Shown: in pieces, positions 54,589-62,866 of the stretch | Numbering within the stretch: the first letter of the stretch is position 1 | How the letters are laid out: the number at the start of each line of letters is the position of its first letter | Origin: Cytophagales bacterium CG12_big_fil_rev_8_21_14_0_65_40_12 | Lineage (GTDB): Bacteria; Bacteroidota; Bacteroidia; Cytophagales; Cyclobacteriaceae | Direction: 5' to 3' | Length of the DNA stretch: 64,000 bases | NCBI GenBank assembly: GCA_002786855.1 | Contig: PCUU01000060.1 | Span: 62,001-126,000, forward strand | Translations under genes and position numbers: made by a program | Notes under the pieces: model-generated | The model's database searches: none | Told to the model about the DNA's origin: nothing | The model's input: only the letters and a program-made list of their open reading frames with translations

Positions 54589-55502
54589 ATGCCATAATGT
54601 GAATATCGGGTTTTAAATCCATCTTCAATTTCTTGTATTGAAAGACGGTTTTCTTTTGAATGCCTTAACATCGTAAGAATTAGATCATATAGGGTCTTAT
54701 CTTTAAGTTTAAAATCAGCTCTTCTTATTTGGCCTATTGGGATATTCCCTTGGAAAATGAACCAAAATAGCTTCCCAAGCTGGAAAATATCTGACTTCTC
54801 ATCCAGTTTACAGTCAAAGCCATGTGTATTTTTCTTACCTAAGCCTTCATTAAAAAATTTATTCATCGCTTCGGGTGATAGCCACCCTATTGGGCCAATT
54901 CGCTCACCAATTTCGTCAATTTCAAAATCTGGCTCTCTATAGGCTACCAATCCCAAATCTCCAATCTTCCAAGTTCCATTTACGCGAAGTATATTATCTG
55001 GCTTTATATCTCTATGATATATTCCCAATTTATGTAGTTGCTGAATCCCTTCTAGAATATATGTACAGAGCTGAAATCTCATTTGATCTGAAAGGTCCTC
55101 TGCCTCTAGGTAAGAAGTCAAATCTAAGTCGGCTTTCTCCATGACATAGAAATGAAATTTCTTATTACTTATGGTTTTATACTCTGAAAACTTAAAGTCA
55201 ATTACATTTCCACAGTTAGCTTCTTTTGCTGTTTGCAATGCATCAATTTCCCTTTCAAATCTGGCGATTCTAGTCTTCATCCAGGGTTGTGCATTGTCGA
55301 TATCGAATTTGCAAAATTTTATAACATATTCGTCCTCGGTATTTGGATCCTTGACCGCAAAGACATTGGAGTTTCCGCCTTTACTTTTTTCATGATCTGG
55401 ATTAAGTTGAGTCAGAAGATAATCAATATTATCATGACGCACGGTATTTAGATATACCTTCTTACCTTTTGAAAGCCATATGTTGTTCCTTTGAAATAAC
55501 AT
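54585..55502 (-). CDS. Ser/Thr protein kinase of the defence cluster
   Basis: 305 residues, a single Hanks-type kinase domain without membrane helix. Features: glycine loop GGNSNVFAV (about 42-50), ATP-binding Lys 62 (VIKF), catalytic loop HRDIKPDN (Asp 165), DLG in place of DFG (about 182), an APE-like SPEA, and the DIFQLG helix. All catalytic residues are in place, so it is expected to be active. It is the last gene of the reverse operon, 3 bases after the DUF262 gene. In other defence systems such kinases trigger or control effectors. Its substrate is unknown. Confidence 0.9.
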   Translation of the reverse strand: MLFQRNNIWLSKGKKVYLNTVRHDNIDYLLTQLNPDHEKSKGGNSNVFAVKDPNTEDEYVIKFCKFDIDNAQPWMKTRIARFEREIDALQTAKEANCGNVIDFKFSEYKTISNKKFHFYVMEKADLDLTSYLEAEDLSDQMRFQLCTYILEGIQQLHKLGIYHRDIKPDNILRVNGTWKIGDLGLVAYREPDFEIDEIGERIGPIGWLSPEAMNKFFNEGLGKKNTHGFDCKLDEKSDIFQLGKLFWFIFQGNIPIGQIRRADFKLKDKTLYDLILTMLRHSKENRLSIQEIEDGFKTRYSHYGI

Positions 55503-55505
55503 TAT

Positions 55506-56597
55506 CTATTGGCCTTGTTCGTTAATAGGAACTTTCCTAAAGTCAGGGAATAAAAAACCATTCATTTCCTTCAACGAATCATTTTGCAAATCATAATATT
55601 TTAAAACCTTTTTTTGATTCTTATTAGGCTTGGAAGAGTTATTAAAAAATAAGTCACGAATAATACCTCTGCGAATATCTCGTGCATTCTTAGAATTTGA
55701 CTGACTAACACAGTGAAAAGCATAGTCTTGAAATGGTTCACACTTTTCATTAGAAGGGATTATGGCATCTCCAAAAACTACCAGTGTCTCGTATATTTCT
55801 TTGAAAAAAGCTAATGGCAGTTCCCTGTATTGATAGAAAATATCAAAGAGCGTATAGAAGTCATTCCTTTGCTTATACCTGGTTTTTTTTATGGGTGTAA
55901 TTTGATCAAGTTCCTTAAATATCGCTATTACCTGAGAGAAACTTGATTTTAACTGTTCATAATCATCAACACTAATGTCTGTTTCAAAGAGCTTATCAAC
56001 CTTGATTTTTTTATCAGAGACACCCTCTTTCATCAAAGTCACTAATTCAGCAACAAAATCAACGTCATTCATCCTTTTTGTAGATAATTCAGTAAAAATC
56101 CCTAAAGACTGAAAGTTATCAAGGTCTGCCAGTTCTGTAATTAATCTTTGAAAGTGGGTGTCGAAATATTCGGACTTATTCAATTCTGGTCTATTTAAAT
56201 GCACTCCTGCACGATTCACCAAAGAATAGAACCTCTCAATGGACTCGTCTTTTTCTAACTCTTCAATTATTGTAACTGGTATCTCATAACTCATTAAACC
56301 TGAATGAATTTGTTCATCGAAGTACTTATTGTCTAAATTTTTGAACGCTTTTTTTAAGAATCCAATTATTGTTCTTGTACGTTGCTGACCATCTACCATT
56401 TCGAACACATCTTTTTTCTTTTCAAAGAGAAAGATATTTGGAATAGCAAAGCCTCTTAATAAAGAGTCAATTAGTGTCTGTTGATCTTTTAAAGACCATA
56501 TGTATTTTCTTTGATAAGGCGGATTGAGGTTAAGCTTCTCATTGGAGTAAGCATCAATAAGTTTATTAATAGTCCAAGTTTCAATTCTGAATTTCAT
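55506..56597 (-). CDS. DUF262 protein without HNH domain (SspE N-terminal-like)
   Basis: 363 residues. Start ATG at 56597; the frame is open to 56624, but the ATG gives the usual DUF262 start. The DUF262 (ParB/Srx-like) core shows LNPPYQRKYIW (about 24-34) and the key DGQQRT motif (69-74). In SspE and GmrSD this motif hydrolyses nucleotides, and the domain senses modified DNA. The C-terminal DUF1524/HNH nuclease of those proteins is missing: there is no HNH-type His/Asn array or CxxC, and the protein ends about 340 residues short of SspE. It is probably the sensing half with the nuclease supplied by another subunit, or with none. Confidence 0.8.
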   Translation of the reverse strand: MKFRIETWTINKLIDAYSNEKLNLNPPYQRKYIWSLKDQQTLIDSLLRGFAIPNIFLFEKKKDVFEMVDGQQRTRTIIGFLKKAFKNLDNKYFDEQIHSGLMSYEIPVTIIEELEKDESIERFYSLVNRAGVHLNRPELNKSEYFDTHFQRLITELADLDNFQSLGIFTELSTKRMNDVDFVAELVTLMKEGVSDKKIKVDKLFETDISVDDYEQLKSSFSQVIAIFKELDQITPIKKTRYKQRNDFYTLFDIFYQYRELPLAFFKEIYETLVVFGDAIIPSNEKCEPFQDYAFHCVSQSNSKNARDIRRGIIRDLFFNNSSKPNKNQKKVLKYYDLQNDSLKEMNGFLFPDFRKVPINEQGQ

Positions 56598-56602
56598 AAG
56601 GT

Positions 56603-57700
56603 TTATATAAAACAGGCAGCACAACCAACACCTTCAGCATCTGCAAGATTATCAAGCAAATAGGGTGATTTTTTAGAGCCTGCCTTCTCCATTCTTTTTA
56701 AGTGATCTTCTTTAATTCTAGTAATACGCTCAGGTTTGATTAAGTCTTCAAGGCTTTCATCTTGCATCCAAGTATAACCGTCTTTTTCGTAAGCGAGAGC
56801 CTTTTCAAATCTTTCGGGATGTTGCTCATAAAGCCAAACCCATTCAATTTTTTGTTGGAAGAAACAAAAGAAACAGCCCGAGCGACTTCGGGCATACTGC
56901 CCTTTTTTTCCATTTACTTCGTACTCAACCTTTTCATAGTACTGGGGGACTCCAACACCACTTTCACGAAGAGTTCGGAAGATATCTTCTCTGATCAATA
57001 CATCATCATTATCAACAAGAGGGAAGTCCTTTTCTATTGAAAGCGGGTAATCGGTTTTCTGTAAGAAATCATAAATCATCCGATTAAATGCTTTGGTATC
57101 TACATCCAGCAAACCATTCAATTTATCTTTAAGAGTAAATTGAGGAGATACTTTCTTATTGGCTATTTCGGCTAATTGATTTTCATTCTGATTATTGAAA
57201 AATGAAACGACATTATTCAAGTTGTCATTTTGAAGTGCTTTTTTAATTACATCTTCACTCCAAATATTTTTTCGAAATGGGAATATAGACTGTATATTGG
57301 GTTTTTTGGATATATATCCTTCTCTATCTTCGTCACCTCTAATGCCTACATAGGATATAACAGGATCGTCACCTACAAATTTTTCAAAAGGTTCAAGCTT
57401 TAGTTTTTTGGTACACCACCTTGCATTTGAAGCTGGAAGAAATCCACCATACAATTTAAGAAAGTGATCAAATGGATCTTCGTGGCTGTCAAGTGCGCCT
57501 TCAATCCTCGTAACTTTTTTACCGAGGTAAATTTCAAGGTTTTTGATTAAGGTATATGTCTCTTCAAGTTCTTTACCTGTATCAGAGAAGTAATATTCGA
57601 TATCTAGATGTGGGTATTTCTCAAACATGTAAATAGCAAGGGCAGCACTATCTTTGCCACCTGAGATACCCATTACATGTCTGACTTTCTTATTTGTCAT
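56603..57700 (-). CDS. sspD: PP-loop/Fe-S sulfurtransferase, SspD (DndC)-like
   Basis: 365 residues of the PAPS-reductase/ATP-pyrophosphatase family. The nucleotide P loop SGGKDS is at 13-18. Four Cys that could hold an iron-sulfur cluster are C96 (ARWCT), C276 and C279 (SGCFFCFF), and a C-terminal pair (C360, C363 in VGCAACFI) lies beside them. SspD and DndC activate DNA phosphate with ATP and pass on sulfur. The gene overlaps sspC by 11 bases and is followed by the DUF262 gene after 5 bases. Confidence 0.88.
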   Translation of the reverse strand: MTNKKVRHVMGISGGKDSAALAIYMFEKYPHLDIEYYFSDTGKELEETYTLIKNLEIYLGKKVTRIEGALDSHEDPFDHFLKLYGGFLPASNARWCTKKLKLEPFEKFVGDDPVISYVGIRGDEDREGYISKKPNIQSIFPFRKNIWSEDVIKKALQNDNLNNVVSFFNNQNENQLAEIANKKVSPQFTLKDKLNGLLDVDTKAFNRMIYDFLQKTDYPLSIEKDFPLVDNDDVLIREDIFRTLRESGVGVPQYYEKVEYEVNGKKGQYARSRSGCFFCFFQQKIEWVWLYEQHPERFEKALAYEKDGYTWMQDESLEDLIKPERITRIKEDHLKRMEKAGSKKSPYLLDNLADAEGVGCAACFI

Positions 57701-60700
57701 CTTTTAACTGCTCTCTTAATAACTTTGCCAGAATAGCAATATTTACACTTTTGCTATTGGTCAATATAGAATTTATTTTCTTATATGTCGACTCCACCTC
57801 TGAATTTTGAGATTTTGGAATACGGATCAAATCTTTTTGAATACCCTCAACAAAAGAAGTCAATTCTAATTTTAGAATTTCCTCTTTGGAATCATCTATT
57901 TCTCCTTTGCTTAATTCACATAGATTATCAAGCTCATGTACCATGTTTTTAAAGCGGTCATAAAGTAAGATTTCGTCTTTATCCTCGATAGTATCTAAAG
58001 ATTTTTGAACACAGGCCTGAGCAATTGACTGAAGCCATGAAACCCTGTCGTCTAAGGGGCTTTCTAACCTCTGCAAAAAGACTTTTTGTTTGGGTAGTAA
58101 TAAGTGTTTTTTAATGGAAGTGAATCGCTTCTCTAATGTGTTTTTATAACCAGGGAAATCAGAAGAATCTCCAAGTAACTGTTGTATTAACTCCTCAAAG
58201 CGATCAAGCAGGCTGTTATAACTGGTTCGAATTTCTCGAATGGTCAACTCCAAAATCTCAGTAAACTTCTTAAGAGAGTCATTTCCTTCCTTAAGGTCTA
58301 ATGTTGTAAAACCTAAAGCATTGGGAAAGTCTTCAAAAAAAGTCTTTTCTGGGTCTTTTGATTTGGCTATAGCTTCACGAAGTGAATAGGCTTCTTTGCT
58401 TAAGCGAGAGGTGTTCTTAGCGTAATCTGTTAAATCTCTATAGAATATCAAGAAGGGCTTGATTGTCTCAATAAAGCTTTCATTATTGAGTTTATCCGCA
58501 GTTGTTTGTTGAAGAAGCTCTCTATATCGATTAAATATATCAAGTTTAACCCCTGTGACATCAAATGCTTTAACCTTAAAGTCCTTTGGTTTTCTAATAA
58601 TAAGATCGAGTGTTTCTGAACTCAATTGGGGTATATAGCGATCTTCACTAAATAGAGCAAAATCATTCCTATTGATAAAAAGGAAAACTGGAAGCCAAAC
58701 ATCTATGAATCCCTGTTTTAGCTTAAAAGGTCGTTTTGACAGTGAATTGACAAATTCTTCCAAGCCTCGATCATTATCTTTTGTACTATTTAAGAATGAA
58801 ATACTTTCTTGCCAAAGTGCTTCAAAAGATGGGTCACTTGGTTCAGTGAGGGTAAAGCTATCTTTTAGCTTTTTATGAATCCCTGTTTTATTTAAAAGAG
58901 TAAGATAAAGGGTCTTTTCTGGTGGAAAATTATTCTCAGGGAATCCTAAATCTTTTTTCTCCCAGTTATCAATCAGAGCTCCCAGAAAGTTTCGTTTGGC
59001 TGTGGAAAGTTGAGTTGAGGGTTTTGTTTTATTAATGCTCTCATATAAGTAGTTAGGAGTTGCATGATAAACTTCCTTGCAAATGGATGACAGTAGCCTG
59101 TTGAAGGATTTCTGATCTTTTATCTCGATTTTCTTACCTGCAAAAAACCACTTAACAGGAGAATTTTTTGCATACAAGTTGCCTAAGACATAATGATTTA
59201 AGAGAGCAGTTTGGTGCGATATGATGGCATCTAGTTCTTTTAATGCAACTTTATCATCTTGGTTGTTTTCTCGTACTTTTTTAACTTTCTGTAGCTCATA
59301 GATCAAATTGTTGATCTCACTTGTGTTCTCATACAGTCCATACAGAATTGCTTCAGGACATTCTTTAGAAAAATCGGATAATTTTTTTGGTGAGATTCTT
59401 TCTGAGAAAATCAAGTTAATAAAACCGTCAGTTTCTCCTTGTGGAATTTCATAAATAGGGTCTTCGCTTATTTTAAATTCGAAAAATCTTGGTGTGCCAT
59501 TTTCGTAATAGACTTCTTTTGCTGATAGAAAAGGAAATTCAAAATACTCATTAAGATGTCGTGTGACATCAGAAACCTGTTCTACCAAATTCCCTGCCTC
59601 ATTAATCGCCAACTCAATATCTAAATCAGTCCCATCAAAAAGAACATATTGGCTTCTATGTCCTACAAAACGGATTATTTTCACTCTCTCTAATTTGTCT
59701 AAAATCTCTTTAGGGTTCTTAATACCGAGACTCAAAGAAGCGTATTGTTCATAAAATTTATAATCCAGTTTTGCCCCCGCAGAAGAGAAAATATTCAGTA
59801 GTCCAATAGATTTAATGATTTTAGTGGAATTAAGAGTGTCAATGTCTTTTAAAACTTCACTTTTTTCTAAAGCTATTTTGATAGCTGACCATTGTGCGTA
59901 ATGGGGATTATATTTTATTGATAGAAACGAATGGAAATTGAATATGAGGTAATCATATACATGGCTCAGGTTGTAAAAGGCATTGGAGCTCGCATCGAAA
60001 TCACGTATTCCATGGATGTCGTTCGCATCTATAAATGAAAAAAGCGATCTTTCATTTTGTCCATAAGATTGTAGTGACCTTGTTAAAACTGATGCACTTA
60101 GTATATCAAAAGGTAAAAGGCTTTGACTGATTTTCTCGTTAAGATAATCCCTTAAAGGAAAAGCATTTGAATTTTTAATGAGCTGAAAAAGAGGCTTGAA
60201 ATTTTTTGCTTTTTTATCGAATCCGAGTTGGGATATGCGCTCAGAAGCTAGGTAAAGTAATTGTTCAACGGGCTCAATAAAACTCACTTCCTTAAACCGC
60301 CCCTTAACTTTATCCCATTCTTTCTTTTGATTGTTAGTTAGGGTGTAGGCATAACTGCTGAAGCCTTGATGAAGGGTAGTAAGAAAGATAATGTTCTTCT
60401 TAGGGTCATTGATATATTCTGCAATGAGTTGAAGAAAATACAGTTCGAATTCAGGGTTGTTCTTTGAAGCGTATTCTAATAATTTCCCAAACTCATCTAT
60501 AGCTAAAATAAGACCTTTCTTTTTTGATGCTAGACGCTTGTAGTAAGCGTCAAATGCGCTCAAGAGGTCAGATGAGGAATAGTCAAAATCAACTTCTAAC
60601 TGAGTTGCAAAGATTTTATGGATTGAATCATAAGTGCCTACTATTGGCATAAATTCAAATGACTCAATTTCATTCAGGGCATTTTTACCCAGAGTAAAAT

Positions 60701-60923
60701 ATTGTCCTTTTTGATTTAGAGTTTGTTCAAAAGCCCAAAGAAAAGAGGATTTACCTGTTCCATAGTCACCTGAAATGTAAAAACTTCTCAGTCCGTTTTT
60801 CGACTGCGAAATTATCTGATCAAAAACAGATTGTGCGTTTGGCGTTGTGAAGTATGAGACATTGGAATCTCTATCTCTTAAAATATTGATCGAAGGAGAG
60901 TATGTTTTATCCATAGTAATCAT
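57690..60923 (-). CDS. sspC: large P-loop ATPase, SspC-like
   Basis: 1077 residues. Walker A GDYGTGKSS (52-60), Walker B LILAIDEFGK (Asp/Glu at 143-144), arginine-containing helical regions, and a long C-terminal part (about 450-1077) of predicted helices and coiled coil without a known domain. Order and size match the ATPase of Ssp phosphorothioation operons. A BrxC/PglY-type ATPase is the nearest alternative, but no other BREX gene is present. The first ATG overlaps the sspB stop; a second ATG three codons later is possible. Confidence 0.8.
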   Translation of the reverse strand: MITMDKTYSPSINILRDRDSNVSYFTTPNAQSVFDQIISQSKNGLRSFYISGDYGTGKSSFLWAFEQTLNQKGQYFTLGKNALNEIESFEFMPIVGTYDSIHKIFATQLEVDFDYSSSDLLSAFDAYYKRLASKKKGLILAIDEFGKLLEYASKNNPEFELYFLQLIAEYINDPKKNIIFLTTLHQGFSSYAYTLTNNQKKEWDKVKGRFKEVSFIEPVEQLLYLASERISQLGFDKKAKNFKPLFQLIKNSNAFPLRDYLNEKISQSLLPFDILSASVLTRSLQSYGQNERSLFSFIDANDIHGIRDFDASSNAFYNLSHVYDYLIFNFHSFLSIKYNPHYAQWSAIKIALEKSEVLKDIDTLNSTKIIKSIGLLNIFSSAGAKLDYKFYEQYASLSLGIKNPKEILDKLERVKIIRFVGHRSQYVLFDGTDLDIELAINEAGNLVEQVSDVTRHLNEYFEFPFLSAKEVYYENGTPRFFEFKISEDPIYEIPQGETDGFINLIFSERISPKKLSDFSKECPEAILYGLYENTSEINNLIYELQKVKKVRENNQDDKVALKELDAIISHQTALLNHYVLGNLYAKNSPVKWFFAGKKIEIKDQKSFNRLLSSICKEVYHATPNYLYESINKTKPSTQLSTAKRNFLGALIDNWEKKDLGFPENNFPPEKTLYLTLLNKTGIHKKLKDSFTLTEPSDPSFEALWQESISFLNSTKDNDRGLEEFVNSLSKRPFKLKQGFIDVWLPVFLFINRNDFALFSEDRYIPQLSSETLDLIIRKPKDFKVKAFDVTGVKLDIFNRYRELLQQTTADKLNNESFIETIKPFLIFYRDLTDYAKNTSRLSKEAYSLREAIAKSKDPEKTFFEDFPNALGFTTLDLKEGNDSLKKFTEILELTIREIRTSYNSLLDRFEELIQQLLGDSSDFPGYKNTLEKRFTSIKKHLLLPKQKVFLQRLESPLDDRVSWLQSIAQACVQKSLDTIEDKDEILLYDRFKNMVHELDNLCELSKGEIDDSKEEILKLELTSFVEGIQKDLIRIPKSQNSEVESTYKKINSILTNSKSVNIAILAKLLREQLKDDK

Positions 60924-61782
60924 TTAAAACATCCCACTTGTTTGGCTTATTTTTGAATTGTATAATTTGATTACCAGCAGTTTCAGAATAGGTTATTTGG
61001 CTATAATGGGCGCAAATTTCTTTGATCTTTTGATATAAACCTTCGCTTGTTAAAGCAAAGGATAGACCTGGAGAGTTAAGCCCTATTTGAAGCTCTCTAA
61101 GGCTTATTGTGTCACCATAGTCTTCATTATCCAAAATGGAAAAAAGAACTATTTGATGAGGTAAGTTGTCACGCTCTTTTGCGCTAAGTTTATACCAATC
61201 AATTAATTTATCCTCTGTATCTCGTGCTTTGGAATGATCAATAAGGTTGAGGTCAATAAGCACTCCAGAAAAGTCATCTTCAACGCTAAAAGTTTCACCT
61301 GGCTTAGGACTCATGTAAGTTCTAAGAAAAACACTAATATCTGATTTGGTAGTATTAGCATTGTAGTTTGATCCAGTTTCCTCACATCGTCTCTTAATAA
61401 AGGTGTCGATCTGAGGCTTTGTAAATTCAATTCGTTCTTTTCTAAACTCATTGAATACGAGATTATAGATTGAAGCTCTATTTGTTTTTATTAAAGAATA
61501 ATGTAATAGCCATTGAGTTGCGAGATCTTCTAAATAAGGGTCTTTTCCACTTGTCCCAAAAAGATACTCAGATAAGTCTTGTGTTTCATCCTTGTCTCCC
61601 GTCAGTCCAAATGATTTCATCCAATGTCGGATAGATGAAACCATATTTTTACCTACCCCTAAGCTCACTACGGCCATGTCATCCGAAAATTTCTCATTCC
61701 GTTTGATAAAATCATAGCCTTTTTTGAGCCAGAATTGTCGGCATACAAATGATTCGTGACCTGAGAAAGAAAGTTTGTTCAT
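60907..61782 (-). CDS. sspB: DUF4007 protein, SspB-like DNA nickase
   Basis: 291 residues covering the whole DUF4007 family: N-terminal FSGHESFVCRQFWLKKGYDF (from residue 6), LGVGKNM (41-47), and the helical C-terminal half. In the Ssp system the DUF4007 protein nicks DNA so that sulfur can be inserted. It is the first gene of a five-gene reverse operon (overlapping sspC by 17 bases). A -7-like TAACTTTG lies about 20 bases upstream on the reverse strand, but I see no clear -33. Confidence 0.88.
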   Translation of the reverse strand: MNKLSFSGHESFVCRQFWLKKGYDFIKRNEKFSDDMAVVSLGVGKNMVSSIRHWMKSFGLTGDKDETQDLSEYLFGTSGKDPYLEDLATQWLLHYSLIKTNRASIYNLVFNEFRKERIEFTKPQIDTFIKRRCEETGSNYNANTTKSDISVFLRTYMSPKPGETFSVEDDFSGVLIDLNLIDHSKARDTEDKLIDWYKLSAKERDNLPHQIVLFSILDNEDYGDTISLRELQIGLNSPGLSFALTSEGLYQKIKEICAHYSQITYSETAGNQIIQFKNKPNKWDVLNDYYG

Positions 61783-61891
61783 TTAATCAAAGTACCAAAT
61801 TCAAAGTTAATAAGGAAAGGTCAGCTTTCTAGACCCTTCATTGCTTTATGTTAGACCGTTTTAATCTGAATTAAAAACGTTTTGTATAATA

Positions 61892-61919
61892 GAAGCCCAA
61901 TACGCAAATATTGGGCTTC
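61892..61919 (-). terminator. terminator of the XRE-type gene
   Basis: An 11-bp perfect stem GAAGCCCAATA/TATTGGGCTTC (61892-61902 with 61909-61919) with a 6-base loop. It lies 5 bases after the stop of the regulator on the reverse strand, separating it from sspB. The T tract is weak. Confidence 0.7.
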
Positions 61920-61924
61920 ATTAT

Positions 61925-62242
61925 TTATGCAGCTATCTTAATCTGATTGTCATTAATTGGGATAACTACCTTTTGCTCAATGGGAGTTGAGGGCCTATTG
62001 TTGTCATTAGCAACCACTTTCAGCTTTGCATCTAAAGCATCAGCCCAGCAGTATAGATTAAATGAAGTTGGTGTACGAAGACCACATTCCCATTTGCTGA
62101 TTAACCTATCCGCGACACCAAGCCTGTAGTTCAACTCTTCTTGGGTGTACTTTCGTTGTTTACGAAGGCCTACAAGCTCCTTGACAACATCTCTTAAAAA
62201 ATCATCACGCTCTTTAAATGGATAAATAACATTGCTTTTCAT
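61925..62242 (-). CDS. cro/XRE-type transcription regulator
   Basis: 105 residues: helix-turn-helix (about 20-75) with LRKQRKYTQEELNYRLGVADRLISKWECGLRTPT, and a short polar tail. It probably binds DNA as a dimer. It is upstream of, and in the same direction as, the sspBCD operon and is preceded by the repeated TGTGCGT elements, so it is a candidate local repressor. It has a strong Shine-Dalgarno AAAGGAG (62251-62257) 8 bases before the ATG, rare in this window. Confidence 0.85.
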   Translation of the reverse strand: MKSNVIYPFKERDDFLRDVVKELVGLRKQRKYTQEELNYRLGVADRLISKWECGLRTPTSFNLYCWADALDAKLKVVANDNNRPSTPIEQKVVIPINDNQIKIAA

Positions 62243-62304
62243 TGTTCAATCTCCTTTCGTTTTTGATGAACAGGGTTTGAGCATACTTGCCCGATTTGGT
62301 TAGA

Positions 62305-62485
62305 GGTACGCACAGAGTGTGCATGCTTTCAATCTCATATTATGGAAACTAACTCAAGCGATTTTTCTTAATTGTCAAGTGGGGGAATGCGAAAACATAC
62401 TTTGATATTCTTTATCACCAATGAAGTATTGTGCGTACCATTATTAGACTAAGTGATTTTTTATAAAGTTAGTTGTGCGTGTTCC
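62305..62485. promoter_or_regulatory. repeated TGTGCGT elements (candidate operators)
   Basis: Non-coding region between the XRE gene and the next ORF (62243-62537 in all). It has GGTACGCACA (62305-62314) and its exact inverse TGTGCGTACC (62430-62439), plus a related TGTGCGTGTTCC (62474-62485) and a 13-base palindrome GCACAGAGTGTGC (62310-62322). Spacing and symmetry suggest sites for a dimeric regulator, perhaps the adjacent XRE protein. No standard -33/-7 promoter is clear. Confidence 0.45.
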
Positions 62486-62537
62486 ATTTGTAATAATCAT
62501 GCCTTATTGATGCTCTGAACCAAAATAAGGAGGTCAA

Positions 62538-62792
62538 ATGAAAAAAAATGAGATTAAGACTCTTAGCTGTCCCGAAGAGTGTCTAGCTGATGTATGGCTA
62601 AAGCTTAATGGGTTTATTTCCATCGAAGGAGCGGAAAGCATTACAACATTGGATAAAACAACTCAATACCTTGAAAGGATGCTCTGAAGGTTTCCAGAAC
62701 TTGTTCCATTAACTTCTAAAGAAAGGAGAAAGGGAAATCGGGTTCAAGAGTTACAAAAATGGCTTAATGATCCGAGTCAGTATGAAGCGTAA
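62538..62792 (+). pseudogene. small ORF interrupted by an in-frame TGA
   Basis: A strong Shine-Dalgarno AAGGAGG (62527-62533) precedes ATG 62538. The reading frame runs 49 codons, meets TGA at 62685-62687, then continues open with protein-like composition (RFPELVPLTSKERRKG ... LQKWLNDPSQYEA) to TAA at 62790-62792. The simplest reading is an 83-84-residue gene inactivated by one base change. A 49-residue protein, or a sequencing error, is possible. No selenocysteine insertion element is seen. The family is unknown. Confidence 0.55.
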
Positions 62793-62866
62793 ATTCATGA
62801 TTTTTAGCTACTTGAGAGTACTTATTTTAGTTTAGATAAATAAGTTAAATTTTATACCTTGAAAGC

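Noticed and set aside
57690..60923. ATPase read as BREX BrxC/PglY
   Set aside because: No BrxL, BrxX/PglX, BrxZ or BrxA/B gene is present, while DUF4007, PP-loop and desulfurase genes all point to Ssp.
50965..61782. Dnd (dndBCDE) system
   Set aside because: There is no DndB, DndD (SMC-like) or small DndE. The DUF4007 protein and the 1077-residue ATPase match Ssp better.
62685..62687. In-frame TGA as a selenocysteine codon
   Set aside because: No selenocysteine-insertion hairpin follows the TGA, no selenium genes are nearby, and Bacteroidota selenoproteins of this kind are not known to me. A nonsense mutation is simpler.
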